Shown in pieces: positions 38,526-47,909 of a DNA stretch of 64,000 bases. Source of the stretch: Ignavibacteria bacterium (GTDB taxonomy: Bacteria; Bacteroidota; Ignavibacteria; Kapaibacteriales; UBA961); contig VGWD01000008.1 in the NCBI GenBank assembly GCA_016873735.1, positions 1 to 64,000 of the forward strand, given 5' to 3'. The translations under genes were made by a program, and so were the position numbers. The notes beneath the pieces are model-generated. The model worked only from the letters and a program-made list of their open reading frames with translations, did not search any database and was not told the origin of the DNA. The first letter of the stretch is position 1; every line of letters begins with the position of its first letter.

Positions 38526-39583
38526 CAACTACGATTATAGATGTTCGAAGCGATACATTGACAAAACCAACACAATCAATGCGATTGGCAATGTCCGAGG
38601 CACTTGTTGGAGATGATGTGTACGGAGAAGACCCAACAGTCAATCGCCTGCAAGATAGCATAGCAGAATTGTTTGGAAAAGAGTCTGCTCTCTTTGTTCC
38701 GACAGGAGTGATGGGCAATCAACTTGCCATTGCCGTCCATACGCAAAGGGGTGATGAAATCATAGTTGAATCTGAATCTCATATTTTTCATTATGAGACT
38801 GCAGCACCTGCAATAATTGCAGGAGTTCAGATGTACTGCATACCTTCCTGGAAAGGAGAAATGCCATTGGACAGCATAAAAGAAGCAATTCGACCACCGG
38901 TATATTATTTTCCAAAAACATCCTTGATTTGCATCGAACAAACTCATAATCGGCATGGTGGCACAATTGTGTCATTAGATTATATGCAATCACTCCATGC
39001 TCTTGGTCAAGAGTTTAATCTTCCCATTCATTGTGATGGAGCAAGAATATGGAATGCATGCGCAGCGGCCAATGTGGAACCCCATGTATTCGCCCAATAT
39101 GCCGATACGCTGTCTGTCTGTTTATCGAAAGGTCTAGGTGCTCCGATAGGTTCGGTATTAATAGGTTCAAAAGAACATATCGAGCAAGCAAGACATTGGC
39201 GGAAAGTACTGGGTGGAGGAATGAGACAAGCCGGTATTCTTGCTGCTGCTGGTTTGCATGCAATCGAGCATCATCGATCCATGCTACAAGAAGATCATGA
39301 GAAAGCTGCTTTGTTTGCATCGCTGATAACTCAAGACTCTCAATGCATAATTGCAAATTCTTCAGGAAATGTAGAAAGCAATATAGTGATCATTGATTGT
39401 GGCGAGAATGTGAATCCTTCTGATGTGCAGGCAATGTGCGAAAAAAAATCATTGTTTCTTTCCATGGGAAGAGGCAGATGTCTTCGAACTGTATTTCATA
39501 GGGATATTTCCATGGATATGATCCAAACTGCTGCAGATATTTTTTGTTCTTCTTATCGAATATTGGAGAATGCTCGCACATGA
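38522..39583 (+). CDS. ltaE: Low-specificity L-threonine aldolase
   Basis: The product is a 353-residue PLP enzyme that cleaves threonine or allo-threonine to glycine and acetaldehyde. Landmarks are DVRSDTLTKPTQSMR at the N-terminus, VGDDVYGEDPTVNRLQ, FVPTGVMGNQLAI, HCDGARIWNA for cofactor binding, and the Schiff-base Lys in SVCLSKGLGAPIGSVL. GGGMRQAGILAAAGLHAI is also family-typical. It is translationally coupled at both ends through ATGA overlaps (porD upstream, thioesterase downstream). Confidence 0.94.
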   Translation: MTTTIIDVRSDTLTKPTQSMRLAMSEALVGDDVYGEDPTVNRLQDSIAELFGKESALFVPTGVMGNQLAIAVHTQRGDEIIVESESHIFHYETAAPAIIAGVQMYCIPSWKGEMPLDSIKEAIRPPVYYFPKTSLICIEQTHNRHGGTIVSLDYMQSLHALGQEFNLPIHCDGARIWNACAAANVEPHVFAQYADTLSVCLSKGLGAPIGSVLIGSKEHIEQARHWRKVLGGGMRQAGILAAAGLHAIEHHRSMLQEDHEKAALFASLITQDSQCIIANSSGNVESNIVIIDCGENVNPSDVQAMCEKKSLFLSMGRGRCLRTVFHRDISMDMIQTAADIFCSSYRILENART

Positions 39584-40053
39584 AATCTGATGCATTAACC
39601 TCGTCCATAGTCATTGACCATTTTCGCCATGCCATAAAAGGGAGAGTGAAAACATTCGAGGTTGATAGGCAGAATATCGTTCACAATGTAATCTATATGT
39701 ATTGGCTTGAACATGCCAGAGTAGAATATGTTCGTTCTTTAGGGATTGAAATCAAACCGAGCACATTCATAGATAGTTATACATTTGTTGTTGCAAAGAC
39801 CGAAGTGAATTATCTGGCACCTGCATTGTTTGATCAGGCATATACCGTATTTACGAGAATTCCATCCATTGGCATAACATCATTCATTTTCGAACAGGTC
39901 ATTCAGTCGGAAAATGATGCAACAACATTACTCTTTGCTTCATCGGTATTGGTACAATTGGAGCCAAAATCAAAGGAGCCGACTCCTATTTCAAAACAGT
40001 TCAGAGACATGGTGGCATCTTATGAAACACAGTCTACTGTAAAAGGGGTATAA
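39580..40053 (+). CDS. Hotdog-fold acyl-CoA thioesterase (4HBT/YbgC-like)
   Basis: The product has 157 residues from the ATGA-coupled start at 39580; an upstream in-frame ATG at 39544 lies deep inside ltaE. The hotdog signature aligns as FEVDRQNIVHNVIYMYWLEHARVEYVR: the catalytic Asp is kept, while the following Gly of the usual DxQG motif is Asn. FVVAKTEVNYLAPALFDQ is the second conserved block. It probably hydrolyses an acyl-CoA or acyl-ACP. The next gene starts at the base after its stop codon. Confidence 0.82.
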   Translation: MKSDALTSSIVIDHFRHAIKGRVKTFEVDRQNIVHNVIYMYWLEHARVEYVRSLGIEIKPSTFIDSYTFVVAKTEVNYLAPALFDQAYTVFTRIPSIGITSFIFEQVIQSENDATTLLFASSVLVQLEPKSKEPTPISKQFRDMVASYETQSTVKGV

Positions 40054-42195
40054 GTGAAAGTACATTTCATATTTGCTTTATGTTTTGTGTTGGTAAGCAC
40101 AACTTCAATCAGGGCGCAAGAACAAATTCCCTCTTGGTATATCGGTCCTTATGGATCATTGATGCAATCATTTCATCATTCGGATTTTACATACTTACCG
40201 GGATACCCATCATGTTGCGCAGATAGCAGGTCGGGTACCGGATTAGGTTATGATATTGGTTTGCTATTTCATGTACCATTGAATCAATACGGATTCAGAA
40301 TATTTGCAGGATTGAATAATCCATCTGCAACAATTTATAGTGATGAGAAGATTGGAAATCAATTCATTCGTAATGTTCAGCCACCATTTGATACTCTAGC
40401 TCGAGACATCATTGTTCGGCATGAAATAGATGCTCAGCTTATGGCTTTCTCACTGCGACCCATGGCCACTTTTTCTCTTCCATTCGGCGGAGATCTGATG
40501 GCAGGTCTTGGATTGTCATATTTTCTCACACATACATTTTCACAAAGTGAAAAACTCATAGCACCCGATAATGCAGCATTTATTGACGGAAGAGGAGTAC
40601 GGAATGAATCATCAGGTACTATACCGAATACTTTACTTTTTCAGTCTTCTTTCATCATAGGATTTTCACATAATCTGCCAATATCCAATACTTCTGCATT
40701 GATGCCTTTTATTGAATATCACTATCCATTGCAATCTCTCACATCATATTCTTGGAATATTCAAAAAGTACAAATAGGTCTGTCAATCAATTTTGGCATC
40801 ATACCTTCAAAAGAAACGGTCATAAGAGTTGATACTGTTTACCGAAGAGATACAGTGACTTCAATGACACCAATTGCAAGACTTGATACGATCCGTCTTC
40901 TGTTTGTACAAACACGCCTCTCCAAAGGAATTGAACTAGAAAACCTGCGCGTAGATACACTTATCATCAATGAGTCTTTCGAATTCTTGAAATCCATTTC
41001 TTCCACTTTGCATGGTGATATCGTGGCAAAGGGAATGGACAATAATGGGAATATCATTCCAAAACCAATCATAACAATTGAAGAGTGGGAACAAATCGAA
41101 ACTTTCCCCTTACTTCCCTATGTGTATTTTGATGAAGCATCCTCTGATCTGGGAGGCACAGATCAACATCTTATACTGACTGCTGAAACAGGTAGATTTC
41201 ACGAAGACTCACTACCATCAGCAACACTGGACATATATCGGGATATGATGAATATTGTTGGAAAAAGGGCGAAGGAGAGCAATCAGAATATTCTTGTGTC
41301 AGGTTATATCAATGAAAGTGCACAAGAATCATCAAAAGATCTGGCTAAATCCCGAGCAGAAATTGTAAAAGAGTATTTTGTTAATACATGGGGCATCAAT
41401 CCAAATCGATTGAAAACACAGTTTGGAGGTTTACCTCCATTTCCATCAAATGTCAATTCAATGGAAGGGCAATCTGAAAACTCTCGTGCTGAAATTTTCT
41501 CGAAAGATTTTTCCATCATGGCTCCATTGAAAAAGAGAACATATATCAAGACAATGAATCCTCCTTATGTTCTTTTAAAACCAACAATCGAAGATGCCAA
41601 ACCCATTCGTGATTGGTCTATTGAAGTCGATGATGATAATAAAATCATTTATAGCATATCCGGCAAAGGAGATCTACCCGATTCTTCACTTACATGGCAA
41701 ATCACGCCTACCCAAAGCATGAACGACAAACCGTTCAATGTCAAGTTCACTGCTGTAGACACGCTTGGAAAAACGTATCAATGGACAACCTCTATTGCAA
41801 CCGAACGCATCACAATGAAGAAAAAGCAAGAATTACGAGTTAATGATACACTGATTGAACGTTTCGCACTGATCTTATTTGAATTCAATAAGTCAACGCT
41901 CAGCCCGGCAAATCAACAAATTGCCAATACAATACGTGAGTCCATTAAGGACAATTCCTTAGTCACCATCACCGGCCATACAGATCAAAGAGGAAACATC
42001 GATTATAACTCTGCTTTGTCACAATCTAGATGCAAGGAGGTTCAACGATTTCTTCAACTTCCGGATGATAAAGTGACAATTTTCCCATTGGGAGGGAAAA
42101 CCTATCCTTTTACGAATGAATCACCGCAAGGAAGGGCTTATTGTCGTACTGTCTTCGTGGAAATCCGAACTCCTGTATCTTCGGCCAAGAAATAA
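40054..42195 (+). CDS. OmpA-family protein with N-terminal barrel and two OmpA-like modules
   Basis: The product has 713 residues and a GTG start at the first base after the thioesterase stop; the signal peptide ends SIRAQ. Residues 20-260 look like a beta-barrel (GLGYDIGLLFHVPL, FGGDLMAGLGLSYF). A middle region at about 345-490 has OmpA-like features (YVYFDEASSDLG, ILVSGYIN, AKSRAEIVKEYFV), and the C-terminal 110 residues are a standard OmpA domain (FEFNKSTLSPANQQI, VTITGHTDQRGN, LSQSRCKEVQRFL). It would anchor the outer membrane to peptidoglycan, possibly at two points. It closes the porD operon. Confidence 0.85.
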   Translation: MKVHFIFALCFVLVSTTSIRAQEQIPSWYIGPYGSLMQSFHHSDFTYLPGYPSCCADSRSGTGLGYDIGLLFHVPLNQYGFRIFAGLNNPSATIYSDEKIGNQFIRNVQPPFDTLARDIIVRHEIDAQLMAFSLRPMATFSLPFGGDLMAGLGLSYFLTHTFSQSEKLIAPDNAAFIDGRGVRNESSGTIPNTLLFQSSFIIGFSHNLPISNTSALMPFIEYHYPLQSLTSYSWNIQKVQIGLSINFGIIPSKETVIRVDTVYRRDTVTSMTPIARLDTIRLLFVQTRLSKGIELENLRVDTLIINESFEFLKSISSTLHGDIVAKGMDNNGNIIPKPIITIEEWEQIETFPLLPYVYFDEASSDLGGTDQHLILTAETGRFHEDSLPSATLDIYRDMMNIVGKRAKESNQNILVSGYINESAQESSKDLAKSRAEIVKEYFVNTWGINPNRLKTQFGGLPPFPSNVNSMEGQSENSRAEIFSKDFSIMAPLKKRTYIKTMNPPYVLLKPTIEDAKPIRDWSIEVDDDNKIIYSISGKGDLPDSSLTWQITPTQSMNDKPFNVKFTAVDTLGKTYQWTTSIATERITMKKKQELRVNDTLIERFALILFEFNKSTLSPANQQIANTIRESIKDNSLVTITGHTDQRGNIDYNSALSQSRCKEVQRFLQLPDDKVTIFPLGGKTYPFTNESPQGRAYCRTVFVEIRTPVSSAKK

Positions 42196-42229
42196 GCATA
42201 TTTCCTTACGCGTATTCACTCCAATTCTC

Positions 42230-42237
42230 TAAATTTG
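42230..42237 (+). promoter_or_regulatory. Candidate -7 box (TAAATTTG) for icd
   Basis: TAAATTTG matches TAnnTTTG exactly and lies 41 bases upstream of the icd start. No TTTG is found at the usual -33 spacing. Confidence 0.4.
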
Positions 42238-42278
42238 TCATGTATTATTGATTCTATTTCTGCCTCGGAACACCCTGC

Positions 42279-43547
42279 ATGCCCTATACCAAGTTAACTA
42301 CCCCTGAAAAAGGTCAGAAAATCACCGTCAACTCAGACGGTACTTTACATGTTCCTGATAACCCGATTATACCCTTTATCGAGGGCGACGGAACCGGTCC
42401 AGATATTTGGGCATCTTCAGTGCGCGTTTTGAATGCGGCCGTTGAAAAAGCATATGGCGGAGCAAAAAAAATTGAATGGTTTGAGATTTTTGCCGGTGAA
42501 AAATCAAATGAAGTGTATGGGCCCAATACTTGGCTTCCGGAAGACACTTTAACTGCACTTCGTGAATATGTTGTCGGGATCAAAGGGCCTCTCACAACGC
42601 CGGTAGGTGGAGGCATTCGATCTATAAATGTTGCTTTGCGGCAAATGATGGATTTATTTGTTTGTCTTCGCCCGGTTAGATATTTCCAAGGCGTTCCCTC
42701 TCCTGTGAAGCATCCTGAACTTGTGGACATGATCATATTCCGTGAAAATACGGAAGATATTTATGCCGGGATTGAATTCAAAGCGGGTGAGCAAGACACT
42801 TCCACTCTATTGTCATTCCTTGAGTCGAATTTTCCGGCATTTCACAAGAAAATTCGTTATGGCACAGAATCACCTGAACTTGTGGGACTTGGCATCAAGC
42901 CGGTTTCCGCTCCGGGTTCAAAAAGACTCATTCGAGCAGCAATTAAATATGCCATTTCTCAAAAAAGAAAAAGTCTCACTTTGGTGCACAAAGGCAATAT
43001 CATGAAATTCACTGAAGGCGCCTTCAGAGATTGGGGATATGAGCTAGTGCGCGAGGAATTTGCAGATCACGCAATTGGCTGGGATGATTGCGGTGGAAAT
43101 CCCGGAGACAAGCTTCTTGTCAAGGACTCCATTGCAGATGCATTTCTTCAACAAATTCTCACAAGACCCGCTGAATATGATGTCATTGCAACATTGAATC
43201 TCAATGGCGATTATATCAGCGATGCTTTGGCTGCCCAAGTTGGTGGGATTGGTATAGCTCCCGGAGCCAATATCAATTATGACAATGGCTATGCAATTTT
43301 TGAAGCCACACATGGAACGGCCCCAAAATATGCAGGACTCGACAAAGTAAATCCTGGATCCGTCATTCTTTCCGGTGAAATGATGTTCCGGTACATGGGA
43401 TGGAATGAAGCGGCTGACTTAATTATCAAAGGTATGGACGGTGCCATTTCTGCAAAAACAGTCACTTATGATTTTGCCCGGTTGATGGATGGAGCAAAAG
43501 AAGTAAGCTGCTCCGGTTTTGGTGATGCAGTCATCAAGCACATGTAA
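42279..43547 (+). CDS. icd: NADP-dependent isocitrate dehydrogenase
   Basis: The product is a 422-residue TCA-cycle enzyme converting isocitrate to 2-oxoglutarate. It follows the homodimeric E. coli-type layout: [12 protein letters not shown] near the N-terminus, the substrate loop [13 protein letters not shown] with the Ser that E. coli AceK phosphorylates, [48 protein letters not shown] and [13 protein letters not shown]. The NADP-type adenine site residues cannot be judged fully by eye, so cofactor choice is based on family. It has its own promoter candidate and is followed by a terminator. Confidence 0.94.
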   Translation: MPYTKLTTPEKGQKITVNSDGTLHVPDNPIIPFIEGDGTGPDIWASSVRVLNAAVEKAYGGAKKIEWFEIFAGEKSNEVYGPNTWLPEDTLTALREYVVGIKGPLTTPVGGGIRSINVALRQMMDLFVCLRPVRYFQGVPSPVKHPELVDMIIFRENTEDIYAGIEFKAGEQDTSTLLSFLESNFPAFHKKIRYGTESPELVGLGIKPVSAPGSKRLIRAAIKYAISQKRKSLTLVHKGNIMKFTEGAFRDWGYELVREEFADHAIGWDDCGGNPGDKLLVKDSIADAFLQQILTRPAEYDVIATLNLNGDYISDALAAQVGGIGIAPGANINYDNGYAIFEATHGTAPKYAGLDKVNPGSVILSGEMMFRYMGWNEAADLIIKGMDGAISAKTVTYDFARLMDGAKEVSCSGFGDAVIKHM

Positions 43548-43572
43548 TTACATTTTGCGATGAAACTGAGGG

Positions 43573-43614
43573 GAGACGCGGTTTAGCAATGTATACGCGT
43601 CTCTTTTTTTTTTT
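43573..43614 (+). terminator. Intrinsic terminator after icd, in the pyrG leader
   Basis: GAGACGCG (43573-43580) pairs perfectly with CGCGTCTC (43596-43603) across a 15-base loop, followed by about 11 T residues. It lies 26 bases after icd and only 22 bases before the pyrG ATG, so it either ends icd transcripts or works as an attenuator for pyrG. Confidence 0.8.
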
Positions 43615-43636
43615 CACTTACACTTTCTCATTGATC

Positions 43637-45238
43637 ATGGCAGCTAAGAAAACCAAATATATCTTTATATCCGGAGGAGTACTTTCCTCTCTTGGTAAAG
43701 GGATTGCATCTGCATCTTTAGGGCTATTGCTGAAACAACGCGGTCTTTCTGTCACGATCATGAAATTCGATCCCTATATCAATGTTGATCCGGGAACAAT
43801 GAATCCACAACAACATGGCGAAGTGTATGTCACTGATGATGGAGCCGAATGCGATCTTGACTTAGGTCATTATGAACGATTCCTTGATGTTGATGGAACC
43901 AGAGCCAATTCGGTTTCTACAGGACAGGTTTACTTTGAAGTTATTCAACGTGAAAGACAGGGTCAATATCTTGGGAAAACCGTACAAGTCATTCCCCATA
44001 TCACAGATGAAATCAAAAGAAGAATGACTATTTACGATAAAATGTTTGATATCGTGATCATTGAAATTGGTGGTACTGTTGGTGATATTGAATCTCTTCC
44101 ATTCATGGAATCAGTGCGCCAATTATGTATGGAAAAAGGGCCAAAAAGTACATTGAATATTCATTTGACATATGTGCCATATATTAAGTCAGCAGGCGAA
44201 CTCAAAACCAAACCAACACAACATTCCGTTAAAATGTTGATGGAAATGGGTATCAGGCCTGATATTCTCCTCTGCAGAACCGAGCAGGCCATCAATAAAG
44301 AGTCAAAAAGCAAGATTGCATTATTCTGCAATGTTGAAGAAGACTCCGTAATCGAAGTTTTGGATGCCGATACCATTTATGAAGTACCCATGAGTTTGGC
44401 CAAACGGAATTTGGACCAAATCGTATTGCGGAAATTCTCAGTCTCTACGGGGAAAATTGATCTTGATACCTGGACTAAATTTGTCAATCGTATCAAGCAG
44501 CCAAAATATACTGTCAATATTGCCCTTGTAGGCAAATACAATCAGGTCAAAGATTCATATAAAAGTATTTTAGAAGCCTTCGTTCATGCCGGAGCGATCA
44601 ACAATGCAAAGGTTGATATCACATGGATTGATTCTGAATCAATTACAAGAACCAATGTTGCATCAGTCTTGAAAGGTATGCAAGGCATTCTTGTTGCCCC
44701 TGGTTTTGGCTCAAGAGGAATTGAAGGAAAAATCGAAGTCATCAAACATGCACGAGAACAGAAAATTCCGTTTTTCGGAATATGTCTCGGCATGCAATGT
44801 GCTGTGATTGAATTTGCTCGAAATGTGGCCGGATTAAAAGATGCCCATTCTGCGGAATTCAAAAAAGGCAAAGATTTGGTGATTCATTTAATGTCAGCCC
44901 AGAAACAAGTAACTGACAAAGGCGGCACAATGAGATTGGGCTCTTATCCCTGCACAATACGCAAGGGAACGATTGCTCATGCTGCTTATGGGGCAGATAC
45001 AATCAGTGAGCGTCACAGGCATCGTTATGAATTCAATAATGCTTACAGAAAATCACTCGAGGATCATGGCATGAAACTTAGCGGCGTTTCACCTGACACT
45101 ACATTGGTAGAGATCATCGAGTTGAAAAATCATCCTTGGTTCGTTGGGGTGCAGTTCCATCCGGAATACAAATCCAGAGCCGTCAAGGGACACCCTCTCT
45201 TCATAAGTTTCGTGAAAGCAGCATTACTCAAGAAGTAA
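43637..45238 (+). CDS. pyrG: CTP synthase
   Basis: The product is a 533-residue enzyme that aminates UTP to CTP using glutamine and ATP. The start at 43637 ([10 protein letters not shown]) is chosen; the open frame to 43589 would run through the terminator T-run. The synthetase domain has [18 protein letters not shown] and [14 protein letters not shown]. The glutaminase domain has the catalytic Cys in [22 protein letters not shown], and the His/Glu pair in VQFHPEYKS. It ends 3 bases from the convergent glycosyltransferase gene. Confidence 0.96.
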   Translation: MAAKKTKYIFISGGVLSSLGKGIASASLGLLLKQRGLSVTIMKFDPYINVDPGTMNPQQHGEVYVTDDGAECDLDLGHYERFLDVDGTRANSVSTGQVYFEVIQRERQGQYLGKTVQVIPHITDEIKRRMTIYDKMFDIVIIEIGGTVGDIESLPFMESVRQLCMEKGPKSTLNIHLTYVPYIKSAGELKTKPTQHSVKMLMEMGIRPDILLCRTEQAINKESKSKIALFCNVEEDSVIEVLDADTIYEVPMSLAKRNLDQIVLRKFSVSTGKIDLDTWTKFVNRIKQPKYTVNIALVGKYNQVKDSYKSILEAFVHAGAINNAKVDITWIDSESITRTNVASVLKGMQGILVAPGFGSRGIEGKIEVIKHAREQKIPFFGICLGMQCAVIEFARNVAGLKDAHSAEFKKGKDLVIHLMSAQKQVTDKGGTMRLGSYPCTIRKGTIAHAAYGADTISERHRHRYEFNNAYRKSLEDHGMKLSGVSPDTTLVEIIELKNHPWFVGVQFHPEYKSRAVKGHPLFISFVKAALLKK

Positions 45239-45241
45239 TTA

Positions 45242-46348
45242 TTACCGAAATGTTTGCCCTTTCCAATGCACATCTCTTTTTAACAAGAGCATTGCCACTA
45301 ATATCTCTATGAACATCATAAAGATCATGCCCGGAATAACCCAAGGTAATTGTTTCACGCGTCTAATGGCCGTGAGAGCAGGCAAAATCAAAAAACAGTC
45401 ACCTAGTATCCTCATCCCAACAATGGATACAGCCCCAATGTAGTCACCTTGAATCATTGTAAATAAAAGACTACCCCAAAATATAATTGCAAAAAACACG
45501 AAGAGATGTTTTTTCCAACCCAAAGCATCTGAACCTCGTACCCAGCGATGTTGCTGACTGACAAAACATTTCCAGTCTTTACAGGGCAAAGTACTCACCG
45601 CATTTTCACCATTGATTGGATACAGAATCGTATATCCACCATGTGCAACTCTTTGTAATAAGAGTAAATCTTCTGTAACCGAAAAGGGTATTTCCGGATA
45701 ACCTCCGACTTCCCTATAAACCGATGCTCTGATTGAGAGATTATTTCCAAAACACCCCAAAGGCATACCCAAAGCAACCCCCGCCGAAGCAAGTGTGTGA
45801 TTCATCAGCCATTCCATGTCTTGCATGTGGTGAAACAATGATTCAGCACGAATGGTTGTAAAACCTGCAATCATTGCAACTGCTTCATTACCAAAGTAGC
45901 ATGTAACTTTTTGTATCAATCCATCTGGGAACGTACAGTCGGCATCTGACATCATGATGATATCTCCTGAAGATGCCATGATTCCTGCATGAATTGCCCC
46001 GGGCTTACCACGAAGATTACCACTTCGCTCTTCAGTCAATTGTATGCTTTTGATGCGATTATCCCTCATAGCAAATGTATCTATGACTGCTTGCGTTTCA
46101 TCAGAGGAGCGATCATTTACAATGATAAATTCACAAAATTCAGCTTTCTGCTTCATCATTGATTCAAGGCAGGCAGGAAGATTCTCCGCTTCATCTCTTG
46201 CGGGTATAATAACCGATACCGTGAGCGAGTTATCTGGAAAAGATAATGAGCCAATTCTACGAGATCGAAATACTCCGAATGCAAAAAAAAGTGTTTTTGC
46301 AATGAAGACTGTGAGCACGAGATCGATCAATACCATAAGATCGCTCAA
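45242..46348 (-). CDS. Processive GT2 glycosyltransferase (cellulose/hyaluronan synthase-like)
   Basis: The product has 368 residues. One N-terminal helix precedes the GT-A domain: SVIIPARDEAENL, VNDRSSDET, the DXD as MSDADCTFP, the acceptor motif VTEDLLLL and QQHRWVRG (QxxRW), the hallmark of processive beta-glycosyltransferases. Two to three C-terminal helices could form a short channel. With UDP-glucose dehydrogenase directly upstream (32 bases), a UDP-glucuronate-derived donor is a reasonable guess. The motifs are also shared with non-processive lipid glycosyltransferases, so polymer synthesis is not proven. It is the last gene of the seven-gene envelope operon. Confidence 0.85.
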   Translation of the reverse strand: MSDLMVLIDLVLTVFIAKTLFFAFGVFRSRRIGSLSFPDNSLTVSVIIPARDEAENLPACLESMMKQKAEFCEFIIVNDRSSDETQAVIDTFAMRDNRIKSIQLTEERSGNLRGKPGAIHAGIMASSGDIIMMSDADCTFPDGLIQKVTCYFGNEAVAMIAGFTTIRAESLFHHMQDMEWLMNHTLASAGVALGMPLGCFGNNLSIRASVYREVGGYPEIPFSVTEDLLLLQRVAHGGYTILYPINGENAVSTLPCKDWKCFVSQQHRWVRGSDALGWKKHLFVFFAIIFWGSLLFTMIQGDYIGAVSIVGMRILGDCFLILPALTAIRRVKQLPWVIPGMIFMMFIEILVAMLLLKRDVHWKGQTFR

Positions 46349-46380
46349 GAATTAGAAAGGCCGTTAGTGTGAATGAGGCA

Positions 46381-47721
46381 TTATGATTGCAAGCCGGAGG
46401 CGAGCCTGCCAATGCTATGATATTCGAAGCCTTCGGAAGCTATGATTTCAGGATCAAATAAATTACGACCATCAAAAATCAAATGATATTTCATGGTTTT
46501 GCGCAATACTGCAAAATCCGGTTTTCTGAATTCATTCCATTCTGTGGCTATAATCAGTGCATCTGCATCTTGCAATGTGTCATAAGCAGAAGATGCAAAA
46601 TGAATTGAATCACCATAGATGGATTTTGTATTTGGCATTGCTTCAGGATCATATGCTGATATGTGAGCACCTTTTTCGAGTAAACGATCAATAATTGTAT
46701 ATGCAGGCGCCTCCCTTACATCATCTGTATTTGGCTTGAATGATAACCCCCACAAGGCAATCTTTACACCTTTGATATTCGATACCCTATGTATAACTTT
46801 CTCCACGAATCGTTGTATCTGGCGTGCATTCGCCTCTTCTACCGCATGTATGATACCAAGCGATGTTCCAACCGCATCGGTTGAATGCAAAAGAGCTTTA
46901 ACGTCTTTTGGAAAACAGCTTCCACCATATCCAATGCCCGCAAAGAGGAATCTTTTCCCGATTCTTGAATCGGATCCTATCCCAATTCGGACATTTTCTA
47001 TGTCTGCACCAATTGTTTCACAATAGGCCGAAAGTTCATTCATGAATGATATTCTCATCGCCAAAAAACAATTCGCTGCATATTTTGTGATTTCAGCACT
47101 TTTTTCGTCCATCACATAAATTGGATTGCCGCTTCGAAGAAATGGCTCATAAATGTCTCTCATCACATGCTCTGCTTTTGGATTGGAAGTACCCACAACA
47201 ACACGATCCGGTTTCATAAAATCTTCGACAGCAAATCCTTCTCGTAAAAACTCAGGATTGCTCACGACTTCAATATCAAAACCAGGGGCGGCATTTCTAC
47301 AGATGGAGCGAACTTTATCAGCCGTTCCTACCGGAACGGTACTTTTATTGACGAGAATTCGAAGCTCTGTTATATGCTCTTTCTTGATGATTACGGCAAT
47401 ATGCTTTGCTGCATCCATCACATAATTCAAATCAGCAGAACCATCTTCACCAGGAGGTGTGGGTAAACATAAAAACAGAATGGTGCATTGTTTGACGGCA
47501 AGCTCTAGATCGGTTGAAAATTTTAAACGACCATTGCTGATATTACGTTCAAGCAAATGTTCGAGTCCTGGTTCATAAATGGGCATTTTACCTTGAAGCA
47601 AGGTTTCAACCTTATGTTGATCTACATCAATACAAAGAACATTATTACCACTTTCAGCGAAACATGTGCCGGTTACAAGTCCGACATATCCTGTTCCGAT
47701 GATTCCAATCGTTTGTGACAT
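46381..47721 (-). CDS. ugd: UDP-glucose 6-dehydrogenase
   Basis: The product is a 446-residue enzyme oxidising UDP-glucose to UDP-glucuronate with two NAD. The Rossmann start is IGIIGTGYVGLVTGTCFAE, followed by FLCLPTPPGEDGSADL, SNPEFLREG and the catalytic Cys in GYGGSCFPKDVKAL. KIALWGLSFKPNTDDVREAP marks the UDP-binding C-terminal domain. It starts 1 base after the stop of the small membrane protein. Its product feeds capsule or exopolysaccharide synthesis and likely the neighbouring glycosyltransferase. Confidence 0.95.
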   Translation of the reverse strand: MSQTIGIIGTGYVGLVTGTCFAESGNNVLCIDVDQHKVETLLQGKMPIYEPGLEHLLERNISNGRLKFSTDLELAVKQCTILFLCLPTPPGEDGSADLNYVMDAAKHIAVIIKKEHITELRILVNKSTVPVGTADKVRSICRNAAPGFDIEVVSNPEFLREGFAVEDFMKPDRVVVGTSNPKAEHVMRDIYEPFLRSGNPIYVMDEKSAEITKYAANCFLAMRISFMNELSAYCETIGADIENVRIGIGSDSRIGKRFLFAGIGYGGSCFPKDVKALLHSTDAVGTSLGIIHAVEEANARQIQRFVEKVIHRVSNIKGVKIALWGLSFKPNTDDVREAPAYTIIDRLLEKGAHISAYDPEAMPNTKSIYGDSIHFASSAYDTLQDADALIIATEWNEFRKPDFAVLRKTMKYHLIFDGRNLFDPEIIASEGFEYHSIGRLASGLQS

Positions 47722-47722
47722 A

Positions 47723-47899
47723 TTAGGGCTGATTCAGAAGTTTCAAAATAACGAGCGCCAAAACGACCAAGGCGCAAACAGATAGTGCAAATTTAATGAA
47801 ACTACGTGCTACTTTCAGCACAATTAACAGGACAATTATCCCAATCAATACAAGAATGATTATGGGGAATTGCTCAAATATTAGGGTAAAATCAGGCAT
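47723..47899 (-). CDS. Small membrane protein, 58 residues
   Basis: An ATG at 47899 opens 58 codons ending TAA at 47725-47723. The product begins MPDFTLIFEQFP and has two hydrophobic segments, IIILVLIGIIVLLIVLKV and FALSVCALVVLALVILKL, with a short basic link (ARSFIK) between them. It fits exactly between tonB (10 bases) and ugd (1 base) on the operon strand, which supports its being real. No known family is recognised. It could be a small subunit or regulator of the TonB or glycosyltransferase parts of the operon. Confidence 0.65.
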   Translation of the reverse strand: MPDFTLIFEQFPIIILVLIGIIVLLIVLKVARSFIKFALSVCALVVLALVILKLLNQP

Positions 47900-47909
47900 T
47901 ATGATGAGG

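Noticed and set aside
39580-40053. Loss of the catalytic residue in the thioesterase.
   Set aside because: Alignment with YbgC-type proteins shows the Asp is kept; only the following Gly is changed.
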